A stretch of DNA of 64,000 nucleotides from Undaria pinnatifida (Eukaryota; Sar; Phaeophyceae; Laminariales; Alariaceae), in NCBI GenBank assembly GCA_012845835.1, contig JABAKD010000016.1, positions 1,697,843 to 1,761,842 of the forward strand. The letters are read 5' to 3'. How positions within the stretch are numbered: position 1 is the stretch's first letter; every line of letters starts with the position of its first letter. Of the stretch, positions 1 to 11,900 are shown piece after piece. The notes beneath the pieces were generated by a model, which saw nothing but the letters and a program-made list of their open reading frames with translations, searched no databases and had not been told where the DNA came from. Position numbers and translations under genes: made by a program.

Positions 1-37
1 TACCATGTATTATCCTGGAGCTGTTTCTGTCTCCTTC

Positions 38-205
38 TCCCTCCCCAGTCGTAACTCAGATCCGGGTTTACTGAGCAAGCTCTTCTCTCCCCGCCCCCCT
101 CCCTCCCCACTACGGTACGCACCTCCGTTTTCATCGCGAGAAGACTTCATCCCTTTCTTCCTTCGTCGACTCTATATACCACATCTACTAAAGCAGCTGA
201 TCTGC
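38..205 (-). mobile_element. tRNA-derived SINE, group A, 5' truncated
   Basis: Minus-strand body sequence CGCGATGAAAACGGAGG and the end GGATCTGAGTTACGACTGGG match the two full copies. The tRNA-like head is missing. Confidence 0.7.
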
Positions 206-870
206 AAGTGCATACCTACTGGCATCTTATTTTTCACGATTAGTCACGTTCGACGACTTCTGTGTATACCAGAACCGGTATCATGTACCAGATAGGCCCG
301 TATGATAGATTCCCTGATGGTACCGTGTACCGTATTCCTGTTACCAGGTACCTCATATGTAGCACGCGAGAAATAGTACCGTCTGGGATGAGTTCCACAT
401 CTGTCTTCAAAACGGGGTGGGCAGATGCAATGAATGGTCGAGGAAAAGAAATCAGTCTGGAAATGGTTCCGGGAGGTTATGTTATCTTGCATGTGATACA
501 ATACGGTGGTTGTCGCTGCTGTTGGGATCGGCCTTTGTTGGCGGCGACGGGAGCGAGCGGTACGCCTGTCCGTCCGTCTTTGCGCCCGTTCGATCAAAAA
601 TGCTGCTAACATTATTGGAGACCGGCCATTTTGGGCGTGTTAACCTCTAATGAGCGCCCCAGAACCTGTCCCGATACTAATTCCAAGTTACTTGTCCCAG
701 AACAACGGGTTTCCAGGTGTGAACGGGTCCAGGTCCATGTTGGCCTAAGAATTAGTAGTTGCTAGCGAAGGAGTTTGTAATTATGACGGCGCTTTCGGGA
801 CCCCATTTCGGATTGCCTGGAGCGTCCGCTTACCACCAACGTACACAATTTGACGACAGTCCATAATATC

Positions 871-1104
871 CAGGCTTTTCACGGGTCATGATCCGACCCA
901 CGGGTCGAGTTAGGAGCTTCCCAACCTCTTCCGTTGTCGAGTCGGGTCGGGTCAGGAGTTTGTTCGAAATATCACGGGTCGGAACGGATTGGGTCAGGAG
1001 GTCTCCAAATCTCACGGGTCGGAACGGATCACCTCGACCCGACCACCGACCCGACCCGACCCGACTCGACCCGCGAGGGGTGACCCGACCTGTGAAGAGC
1101 CCTG
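871..1104 (+). mobile_element. GACCC-rich foldback element (hAT-like MITE), copy 1
   Basis: Terminal inverted repeats start CAGG-CTTTTCACGGGTC and, from the right, CAGGGCTCTTCACAGGTC. The interior is runs of GGGTC and its complement. Confidence 0.6.
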
Positions 1105-1159
1105 CCAAATATCCTGCTGCGCTAGTCCCTAGCGACAGCTTGTACTATAGTTTCGTTTT

Positions 1160-1430
1160 GGTGTAGGAAGTGGTCAGTGATAGGGTCGACCCGCGGTCTC
1201 CTAACATCTTGTCACGCCGATCGATGCATGCGCCTAATACACTAGTTTTTGTGTGGGGGTGGTAGGCCGAGGGGTAAAATCACAGTCTCGTAGCGTCTTT
1301 CCACGCCGTTGCATCCGCCTAGTGTACTAGTTTTAGTGTCGGTCGGTCAGTCAGGGAGTCAAATGGCGGTAACCTAGCGTCTTTCCACGTCAATGCATCC
1401 GCAATATGACGCATGCTACGATAGAGCTGC
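1160..1430 (+). repeat. Tandem repeat of about 105 bp, three degenerate units
   Basis: Units share TCTTTCCACGCC, TGCATCCGCCTA, TACTAGTTTTAGTGT and GGTCAGTCA. Single copies recur at 21.6-21.74 kb and, inverted, at 33.30-33.38 kb. Confidence 0.65.
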
Positions 1431-1589
1431 ACCACTTTTTTTCTGAAGCTCCCCACTTTAAGAGCTTAAGACATGTCCTTCGTAACCCAATAACTGATCG
1501 AGAAAAAAACAAAACTTAATTCCATGGCCTGGATATACAACAAAAATTTGCAAAAATGATAACCTGTTTTCGACGATCTTATGAATATT

Positions 1590-1850
1590 CAATAATCGTC
1601 ATCTTGGCGATTTTGTTGCAAGAGATTAACCGGAATGGCCGTCAAGACCACGACGCTAAACGCTACCTTATACGGTTACTTGATGGTTGTTATGATGACG
1701 ATGATGATTGTCGATATTTTATTACTGTTATTACCACATGATATGAATACAAGACTCAATCATCTTGGCGATCTCGATGCAAGAGATTGACCGGAATGGC
1801 CGTTAAAGATCACGACGCTAAGGGCTACCTTATGCATGTTTCTGGTTCTG
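1590..1850 (+). repeat. Two-copy tandem duplication of about 160 bp
   Basis: ATCTTGGCGAT, CAAGAGATT, ACCGGAATGGCCGT and CACGACGCTAA recur in order at about 1600 and 1760. Confidence 0.65.
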
Positions 1851-2059
1851 CTTTATGGTGCAATCGTGTAGTTATTCTCATATAATAGTGTATCAATGCG
1901 TATAAAACGTGCGCCCGACGCTTCGTTCTCCCCTTCGGATAGACCTCTCAGTATAGAACCCAATATTATAGCCTACAGCCTGAAGCCAATATTGTCCATG
2001 CTGCGTGTACCGTTCATAGCGCCAAGGGGCAACACGGTATTTTCAGAAGGCACGCACTT

Positions 2060-2215
2060 GCCCTGCCCACCCACCCACCCACCCACCCACTCACCTACTC
2101 ACCCACCCACCCACCTACCCACCCACCCACCCACCTGCCCAACCACTCACCCACCCACCCACCCACCCACCCACCCAATCACCTACCCACCCACCCACCC
2201 ACCCACCCGCCCACC
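2060..2215 (+). repeat. CCCA tetranucleotide array
   Basis: Nearly continuous CCCA with a few CT interruptions. The Pro/Thr/His open frame across it is a by-product. Confidence 0.9.
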
Positions 2216-2359
2216 GTGGTAGCATTATTTTGGTATTGTCAAGTGTCAAGTGTCAGGTGTTAGTGGTGTTACCGTCAGAAGAGAGAAGTTCAAATTGGGC
2301 TTTGCGACCCAGAGACGTTTCTAACGCCCGGTGGATAGAAGCGATAAAACAGGGAGGCG

Positions 2360-3200
2360 GGATAAATAGGCCACCCAGTCAAACAGACAGTTTACCGACA
2401 ATCGTATTTGTAACAGACAGATACGCCGATGGGCAGACGGACGAACAGACAAGACAGGCTATGATTAACTGAGTACGTGACTGCTTGACTGACTGACTGA
2501 CAGACAGGCAGATGAGCAGGCACTCAAGACAGACTGGCTGACTAATTGCCATACACGCAGGCAGAGATACAGCCAGATATATATATATATATTGGTAGAC
2601 AAGCAGACAAATAGACGGAATGAGATAAGCAGACACGCCGATAGACGCTACAAGACAATACAACACAACACGCCGACAGAGACTGGAAGGTTGATAAGCA
2701 GGCAAACCGAGAAACTGGCAGACAGATGTATTGGCGGACAGACAAACAGACAGACAGAAACACGGACGTATTAAGGGACAGACAGACAGATAGACAGACA
2801 GACAGGAAAACGGACACATTAACGAACAGGCAGGTACATTGACGGACATGCACACAAACCGACGGACCCGACACGTGTACGAACAGACCGACCGACAGTC
2901 GGACAGGCAGACATGCAAGACAAGATACGGACAGATGTAACGACAAATAATTATACACACCGAAAGACACACTGACGAGCAGACAGGCGGGCCGACCTAC
3001 CGACGGAAATGGACAGACGGACTGACATACAGAAGATTATTACTGTTGTTGGGGTTGGTGTTTACGGACAGATGAAACGACAAATAATTATACACACCGA
3101 CAGACACACTGACGAGCAGACAGGCGGGCCGATCTACCGACGGAGATGGACAGACGGACTGACATACAGAAGATTATGAGTGTTGTTGGGGTTGGTGTTG
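2360..3200. repeat. GACA/GACG-rich degenerate array with a 137-bp tandem duplication
   Basis: The whole block is built from GACA-type words. 2927-3063 and 3064-3198 are two copies of one 137-bp unit (ACGGACAGATG, AACGACAAATAATTATACAC). Cys/Ser/Val-rich minus-strand frames here are artefacts. Confidence 0.8.
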
Positions 3201-3390
3201 ATAAAGCAAAATCCTTTCTAATTTCACGTGCGCAGCCTCCGCAACGTGCGTGCAGTCCTTAGGGCTCACGTCTTTGTAAGATTCTCAGCGAAGTTTCGGG
3301 ACGTTTTGGCATATATTCCTGCGTTGTGAGTACCCCCCCCCCCCGTCCACTTGCTTACCATGATGGTTATGTTGTACAATTGGATGTGGA

Positions 3391-4868
3391 AAAACGAGTA
3401 CGCGCCTAAGAGGTAGAGAGAAGGAGTAGCAGTAAACTTATTCAAGAAAGAAAATAAGGCTGGCCCGGGGAACTACCGAGTGATAACGCTATTAAGTACC
3501 ATAGGCAAAACATTCTGTAAGATTTTGAACGATAGAATGGGACCAATGCTAGAGGAGGACGAAAAAACAAGCGAAGGGCAAGCAGGATTTAGGCCAAACC
3601 GTAATTGCGTAGACCATGTGTACACATTAGGCAAGATAATTTAAAGGTAGGAAAGACGCCGGGCTAACGACGTACTATTGCTTCCTAGGTGTACAGAAGG
3701 CCTATGACACAGTATGGAGGAATGAGAAAGCACTAGAGTACATTTAGAAATTGAATCTCAGAGGACTGCTCTTGGGATGCACACATAGCGAAAGTAATAG
3801 GAAAGGGAAATCACGTGTAGGCAAGATGGATGCGATCCTAACAGACCCGCACCTTGACACCAAGATTAAAAAATGTATTATGATGAATGTGATTGTACCA
3901 AAGTTAGAGTATGCAGGAGATTTGTTGGAAGGGAACGCGAAGTTCGTAAAAGAACTGGAAACAGTGCAGATGACAGCAGCTAAAAAGATACAAGGATGCT
4001 CAAGTACGACGGGTAATACAGTATTAAGAGCAGAACTAGGAATGTACTCACTTGAAACAAAAAGAGACGTGAGAGAGTTGAAATGGCAACATGAAAGTAA
4101 ATAATATGCCAGAAAAGAGGTTGCCAGCCATAGTTGATAGGGCTGTATGGAGAAAATAATAAAAGGGCGAGCTTGAATACGATGGGATAACGCAGTCGAG
4201 AAAATATGGAAGGATTTAGGGAGAGGCCAAGAAGAGGTACTGTCTATATAGAGCAGTTTGGCGGGTACAAGACAGAAGTAACAGAAAGAGTAGAAGCAAG
4301 GGAAAGGCTAGCGCTAAGAAATAAGGTGAAAGAGGAGAAGCACTTAGAGATGTCCGGGGGGTTGAGGGAAGATATTGGAATGAAAAACATCTGCACGACC
4401 GAATGGACTACGCGAAAAAGCTGAAACTGCAATGTCGTGTAGGGGACCTGGACCTACCAGAAAGAAGAAAGAGATATACCAGTAGTGCGGAGGAGGAGGA
4501 CGTGGCTACAAATATGTGCCCGTGTGGCACAACAATAGACAGTAGGACACACAGTAGGAGAATGTGAAATACACAAGGAGGAACGGGATGCGTGAGAGGA
4601 GATGACAAAATTAGACGGATGTGACCGGGAAGAGTTTCGTGGACTAGAGAGTAGCGAAAAAACTATCGCTATCCTTGGAGATAGATGATGACCGCAGACG
4701 GCGAAACAGGACGGGGATGGGACAAGCAAGCAGTTTCTATGTAATATGTGGAAGAAGCATAGTGAGCACCCAAATGTTGGGGGTGTCTCTAATAGGAGTA
4801 GGGACGGTGCTCCGTTTCGAAAGGGGTGCGTGGTAAATGGTCAAACGACTAAGGCAAGCAACCAATGA
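3391..4868 (+). mobile_element. LINE (non-LTR retrotransposon) relic, internally deleted
   Basis: The translation shows N-terminal RT blocks (NYRVITLLSTIGKTFCKIL, EGQAGFRPNRNCVDHVYTLG), then YCFLGVQKAYDTVW around motif A. It then jumps, near 3745-3775, to C-terminal blocks (KMDAILTDPHLDTKIK, VIVPKLEYAGDLLEGNAKF). A CPCG zinc-finger-like motif lies at about 4515-4527, and a conserved C-terminal tail ends GGVSNRSRDGAP and ASNQ with TGA at 4866-4868. The palm segment that would carry the catalytic Asp pair is absent. The motif A Asp codon reads GGT (Gly, 3688-3690). Several frameshifts and stops interrupt it. A dead copy, probably 5' truncated. Confidence 0.85.
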
Positions 4869-5424
4869 GTACGCCCCCCCCCCCCTCCGCCTCCACTTCC
4901 TTTTCTTTGTTCTCATCGCTGGCGTTGTCGAAAGGCAGGGAGATGTGCCCCCTCCTGTGACAATGTACCACTTTTTTCGGAATTTCCTTGTAGTATCCAC
5001 GAAATGCAACTCATCGAACAGTCATTTTGATTGTGGTACATACGTTTTGGTAGATTTTTTTCTTTCCCCCTGTGTGTTCGAGCGCTGACGGAACCCCTTT
5101 ATGCAGGTCATCGCTTGGCGTGGTGGCTCTTTAGAATATTTTATTGTTTTATTGTTATAGTTTCCGTCCGCCAATGTGCGGCATGAGGTTCAATCACCAA
5201 GCATGGCCGAAATAAACTTACAATGAAGACCACTACAACACCGTGCAAAAGTACGGCAACCAAAAACGATTTGACGCTCCAAAAAGCCTCCTACAACCAA
5301 CACCCCTCCCTGCATCTCACCTATCAAACAGCGAACCCCCTACTCTCCCCCCTAGTGTACCGTCGGTTGCGCTTGACGAATAGCGAAGAGCGACTCGAAA
5401 ATTCTGTGTTCTAGTAATAACCGC

Positions 5425-5875
5425 CGTGTTTCAGTGCAAGTGTGTGGTAGTGGTGATCGACCACAAGTGCCGGTGCCGGCAGAAGGGGCAGTGGTGGTGG
5501 TGGTGGTGGTGGTGGTGGTGGCGGTGGTGGTGGTGGCGGTGGTGGTGGTGGCGGTGGTGGCGGTGGCGGTGGTGGTGGTGGTTGTGGCGTCCATCCGGCC
5601 GGCCCGTTTTGCCATCGCTGCCGCCAAATGTGCTGCTGGCGTGGCTACCGCTCACTTCTGCGCGTATTTTGCACACGAATGGAAAGGAGAGCCAACCAAA
5701 CCAAACCAACCAACGCAAAACCAAACCAAACCAAAGCCAAACCAAACCAAAGCCAAAACAAAACAAAACAAAACAACAACCACACCACACCACACCACAC
5801 CAATCCAAACCAAACCAAACCAAACCAAACCAAACCAAACCAAACCAAACCAAACCAAACCAAACCAAACCAAAC
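5425..5875. repeat. GGT array followed by a CCAAA pentanucleotide array
   Basis: GGT units with GGC interruptions run at about 5490-5585. CCAAA units run at about 5690-5875. Long frames in several registers result from the repeats. Confidence 0.9.
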
Positions 5876-5879
5876 CTGA

Positions 5880-8800
5880 AGCGTATTGCTACTGAAAGCT
5901 TAAAGGGGGACGAGGACCTCCTATATAGTACTTGCTCGAGGCTCTAATGCGTTCCTAATTTGAAGAGCATGCAAAACGTTATGGTAGAGCGTTACAGGGT
6001 ACCTATCAAGCCCCTTTGGGGCCCAGATAACGGGAACTCAACAATAACGGAGGCGTGCGGTCTTATCGATTGCCTACAGTAGCTTGAACGCGCAGCAGCA
6101 TGTGTGGTAACGTAGGATCATGCTGCGCCGTGTGTCGTACCATTCCTTGTCGTGGGGGTAAGCTGGTCATCCTCTAAAACCCAACCCCAGCAGCCGGAGT
6201 TGCTTCGGATCGCCGATGCCGTAGGCTTTACTTTTGGACATTTTTTTTCACACATTGGGCAGATCAGATTCCTATTGATCTATAGACGAGCTGTATCTCA
6301 TATGGCAGACGGATCTCTTGTCCGTGTGAACTGTGTGGCCGTATATCATGTTGTCTTCTTAGAACCGTGCGATCTGCGCGGCCTCCTGTAGCACGTGTTT
6401 GCTGGGTTACAGGATATTTTAGTAGATGATCTAGATTATCTAGATAATGATCTGTCCGGCGTGTGCATGTCTTCCCGCGGCATTCCCTCTCAAGCCCTGA
6501 AGGGTGGCAAAGCGTCCTTGGCGCACCCGGAATGACCGGTCTCCTCTGGATGGTGTCTTTCATGTCGATACTTGCTGCTGCCGCTGCTGCTGCTGCTAAC
6601 AGTGTCGTTTGTTTGTACTGCCACTGTACTGCTCGTGCGTGGTCGGCCCTGATGCTGATGCTTTATGTTAGTGGGCTGGTTGGTTGGTTTATTTGTGCGT
6701 TGTCGGCGTTGAGGCGCTGCTGCCGATGTTCGCTGTTTGTGCTGCTGCTGTGCTGCTGCTAGTGTTTTGCTGCGGCCGGTGTTTGTTGTTCGTGCGCTAC
6801 CCGCACTGATGTTGCTGCGGGTGTTAGTTGTTTGTGCGTTGTCCACACTGGCGCTGCTACCGATGTTGGTTGGTTTTTTGTGCTGCTGCTAACGATGTTG
6901 ATTGTGTGTGCTGATGCTGCGGCTGTTCCACCTTTGTTTGATTCGTGCTAATTGCCGCTGCGGCTGTTAAATGTTTGCACATATATACGTTGTTGGCACT
7001 CCTGTTGCTGCTTGCGTCCGGTCGGCCGGCCCAACCCGGCGTTGGATTGCTGTATACACCGCGGTCTGGCTTCGAAAACATGGTTGAAACATTAAATATG
7101 CTTGTTCACTGTAAATCCTAGCCCTAACGTACACGGATTGGGAATTTTCCCCGAACAACGGTGACATGAGATAGTGTAGATTATCAGCCGTTTTGTCGAT
7201 GCTGGGCCAAGTCGTAGACGCTACTTGTAGTGTTAGGCAGCGGTTCTCGCGGATGCTGTTTTTTTCAACCGCTTTTTTTGTCCTGGGTCGTGTGTGACTC
7301 GGTTTAGTGTAGCTTTTATCGTGCGGTGTATATTCTTCCGCACTTTGAGTAGGCTGCCAAACTATCAGTTGGAAACTTACTTTTGTGTGAAAAACTATAT
7401 ACGCACGCGAGCCACAAAACGCGCCAATCGGAAGCAAAGAGGCCGAACTCAGCAAGTTACAGCACGCAACTAATTGTTCCCTGGGATGAAAAAGGTGTAG
7501 CATCAGCCGTCGACGCTAGTCAGCATGATCAACTAAGGGGTTATTTTCGGATCTCCCACAAAAACATAATCACATCTTGGTAATGGATAGGGTACACCCA
7601 AGACGTGATGGGGATATATACGTAAATTTGTAGCGAGCCAACTAGTACCTAGCCGGCGACGTGATGTTAGTGTAGTCGGCCAACTGGTCGCCCTAGATTT
7701 TGGTGAGCCGACAGGCAAAAGGAATTTTTATCATGCGAGGAAGAACGGGTTCTTCTACTCGGTGTTTCTGTAGTACTGGCATTTCTGTTTTTTCAAGCTT
7801 CTGTTTTTCATGTGCTTTTTGTTCGTGTCCACGAACAAGACCGTTTAATCGACAATTTCCTCCCTCAAACCGAACCAATTTTTAATCAGTTATTTTGTTA
7901 ACCCTTTTTGGTACACAGCAGTGGGGGGCCCCCAATAAGGCTGTAGGGCCGTCACGACCGCTTGGCGCGACTGGGGAATTGCACTCATCAACTGGAATGA
8001 ATAAGGCGCCCTCCCCGATAAGGCGGTCATGGTCATACTGGTCTGGCACACCGCCTTCCTATTGGGAATCCTATGGTAGTGTACTGCTGGATGCTGTATG
8101 CTGTATGCCACTATCCGGGTCTGAATAAGGCGATATCCCGATACAAGGCGGTCAAAATCGCTTGGCGCGACTGGAGAATTGCACTGCAGTACTCATGACC
8201 CGGAATGAATAAGGCGGCTTCCCCCAATAAGGCGGTCATGGTCATATTGCTATGGCACACCAAAACGCCTCACTGGGGGACCCTACTGTATTTATGTGCC
8301 CGTCTCTGCAATGGCTCAGTTTTTGCTTAGACGTCTGCCTGCTGTCGTTTGTTTTTTGTTTTTCGGTCTTGTTTTTCCGTCTCGAGCTGTTGGTTTCCGT
8401 TCCTCTTTCCGTTTTTTACCTTCTTTACCTGGTGCTTCTGTTTCCATTTCTATTTTTAGCTTTTCCGGCTCGAGTTCGGTTTCCGTCCCTCTATTTTAAT
8501 TTACGTTTGTACTTCGAAGTACATGTATACCTGTTCTTTGCGTGTTTTACCTCTAGGAAGGAGGGTCCGGCTCGCTCGCTAAACGGAAAAGCTTTTGTTC
8601 GAAACTTATTGAATGGCTAGGGCTGTGGGGGTTGGTGGTGGTGGTGGTGGTGGTGATGATGATGTTGTTTTTGGAGTTTTGGCGGACAGCTGGCGCTTTT
8701 TTCGACGCCGATTCGCGCTAGAAAAAGTGAAGCACTGGGTAGATCGAGGCCCATCCTCACCCCTACCCCCACCCCCACCCCGCCTTCACTTCCATCCGTA

Positions 8801-8930
8801 CCCCCTCCCCCTCCCCCCCCCCCCCCACCCCGTTGCCCTCAACCCTACTCCCCCACCTAGATCCACCCCCATCCGCCACCACCCTTACGCCGATCCCTAC
8901 CCCTGCCCTTTCTACTCCCACCCTTGTTTG
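5880..8930. other. No gene recognised upstream of the co-repressor gene
   Basis: 6.55-6.97 kb is CTG/TTG-rich. 7.91-8.26 kb contains a two-copy duplication of about 200 bp (ATAAGGCGGTCA, GCTTGGCGCGACTGG). 8.33-8.52 kb is T-rich. No TPR-encoding upstream exon was found. Confidence 0.6.
7910..8265 (+). repeat. Two-copy duplication of about 200 bp
   Basis: Shared blocks in order: GCTTGGCGCGACTGG, AATTGCACT, GGAATGAATAAGGCG, AATAAGGCGGTCATGGTCAT and TGGCACACC. The words also occur in fragments at 17.96-18.1 and 44.85 kb. Confidence 0.65.
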
Positions 8931-8935
8931 GCCAG

Positions 8936-11900
8936 GCGGTGGAGTACCTCCAGCAAGCGGTGGCGTTCGACGATAAGGACGGCCACACGTGGGAAGAGCT
9001 GGCGTACTGCTACCTGATGATCAACGACCTGCAGAACTCGTACACGGCGTATCAGCACGCCCTCTACCATATATCAAACCCGAAGGTGGGCTATGTTGTG
9101 TTATTGTAGCTGTACTGCTTTACTTTTGTTGTGTTGCTCTATCGAACCCGGAGATGGGCGGTGTACTGTTAATACTTCACAGCTATGTTTTGTCCATGGT
9201 ATTTGCGAGATACCAGATAGTGTTTGTTCGTGACGCTTTTTCCATTTCATGGCGATTTCGTGGTGTTTTCATGTGTTTTCCATGGAGCTCGTAGGGTTCA
9301 ACCATTTGGCAACTGCGAAAGAAATTAACCCACGTTGTTTGTGTCTCCATAAACAGCGGGTGCGGTTGGTATGGGATTACGCAGATCAACCATTTTCCCG
9401 AAGCTAGGCCAAGACCTTCTAGACGTCACCCCTCGCCGCCGCTGCTGCCATTGTTGCTCTTGATGTTGATGTTGCTGTTGCTGATGCCGATGATTTATTT
9501 TTTTTCCTTTTGTTGCGGCTCTTGCCGATTGCAGGACGCCCGGCTTTGGTATGGGATCGGACTCTTGTACGACTGCTACGGGAGCTACGGGCACGCCATC
9601 GAGGCGTTCGACGCCTGCCTTAAAATGGACCCCAACTTCGAGCTCGATCACGAGGTGGGTTTGGCAGTTCTCGACCTTTTGTTGTTCTTGTTCTTGTTCT
9701 TGTTCTTGTGTGCCTTAAGATGGATCCTAAGTTTGAGCTGGATCCTAGATTTGAGCTGGAGCACGAGATGAGGTCAACGATCTTCCTTGCCCTCCAAGAT
9801 TGCGTCACATATACATCTCACTTCGTATGGCATGACGATGTACCCCTTGTTCTTGTGTGCCTTAAGATGGATCCTAAGTTTGAGCTGGATCCTAGATTTT
9901 AGCTGGAGCACTATTAATAGGTGAGGTCAACGATCTTCCTTGCCCTCCAAGATTGCGTCACATATACATCTCACTTCGTATGGCATGACGATGTACCCCT
10001 TGTTCTTGTTCTTGATGCTGTCGTTGTTGTTTTTGTTGGTGGTGGCGGTGTGGTGTGGTGCGGTCCCCAACTGCGAGGTCGATCACGAGGTGGGATGCTT
10101 GTGTATCGACCTTCCGACCCCGCCAAGGTTGTTTTTTTTCTTCTTATTTTCGCAGTACTATATGTAGCCCATGTTGTCGTTGGTGGTGGTGGTGGTGGTG
10201 GTGGTGGTGCTGCTGCTGTTGGTGTTGGTGCGGGTGTTGTTGTCGGTGTTACTGCTGCTGCTGTTGCCGTTGTTGGTCTTGTTCTTGTTTTTGTTCCTGC
10301 TCTTGTTCCATAGTATCACACACAGCTTGCGAATATGAGTTTCGACGAAATCTTCGATCTCACAGCTGGAGTGCATTTTCGTTTTTTATAATATTCTGGT
10401 TCTTGCTAGTGATTATCTTCAAGCTCAGCTCTTGCGTGTGCTATTGTTTGTGCTGCTGTCGTTGCTGTCTCTGAGTATACGTTTTCATGACGGAGGATTG
10501 TTGACGCAACCCTTCTCTTCCTCCTCCCTAACTTAACCTTGCCTCGACATCACGCAGGTTCGCTTCCGGGTCGGCATTATCAACAAGCAGCAGGGGAAGC
10601 TCGACGAGGCGCTCACGGTGAGTGAGGTGCTGGGGCAGGCACAGGGTGCATGCGTGGAAGATGGTGTAGTTTGCTGTAATGTGTTGTATGCGCTACACGC
10701 ATTGTCGGTGTTGAGTTAATTTACCCCGCCTTGCTTGCCCCACTCGGCACGAGCACGTTTACACACCCCTCGAACGGTCTATGGGTTTTTGCTCACGCAT
10801 GTCGATGCATGCCTCGCCCGTCTCCCTCTTTGCATGGCACGCCCATGTTGTTCGGGGCCAACAAAGGGCTCTAACCCCTAACCCCCCTCCCCCAAGGGTC
10901 TATGGCCATACGACTACGGCCATGCATGAATATCGAGTACACCCCCCCCACCCCCCCGTTTGCCTCCAACCCTTTGCCCTTTACTTCCTCCCGCCCTTTT
11001 CCCCCCTGTGAAGTATACATGTAATAGTTGGCCTCGGTTGGCACCGACTGTTACACGTTATATGTTTATTGGGGTTGGCGTTGGTTGACAACGACGCTGT
11101 AAAACATGACATTCACTGCGTGAGCTAGACAACCAGGGTACCGTTTTTTTTTGTTTTTTTTTTGTTTTTTTTTGGCGGTCGCCATGATGGTTATCGAGTA
11201 GATCATATTGTGCGGGGTGGAGAACCCTAACTCCGCACAAGGGGAATGATCGCATCACGCGATTTGAATATGGTAAGGCACCCACGAGGCAGTTACATAG
11301 TAATACCCATTGCTCTTTCTGAAGTGGCCACACCAGAAAACAAAGTATAACTCATTGGCGCTGTCATCCATAAGCAAGAAGGTAGGCACAAGGTGCTGAA
11401 TTCCGTCTTACGAGCGATTCTTGGAAGGATGCAGTTCACCCTTCATGCGACTCACCGAACACCTCACGGCGCTTCGCGCTTGGTGCCTGCAATGCCTGCC
11501 TGGTTGGTGAGATCCCGACGTGCTCCGTCCCGGCATAGTAGGGATGCGAGGGTCTACGGTCATACGACTACGGCCATGCACAAACTGAGTACACCCCCCC
11601 CCCCTCTTTTCTATAGTTTTACGACTACGGCCATTGCACGAGCTGAGTACACCCCCCCCCACCCCCCCCTTTGTCTCTTACCCTTTACCCCACCCCCCCC
11701 TTCTCCTCCTTTTGCCGTCACCCCTTATCCCCCCACACCCTCCCATTTACCGCCTACCACGCACCCCCTTACCTCCCCCTCCCCTCGCCGCTTTACCGCC
11801 CCCGTATCCTTCTATGGTCTTACGGCTACGGTTATTCATGAAGTGAGTACCCCCGCCCTCCTCCCTTTCTGACCCCCACCCCTGTTCCATACCATGGCAG

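Noticed and set aside
6967-7503. 178-codon minus-strand frame
   Set aside because: No recognisable motif, mixed composition, and no splice-site or promoter support.
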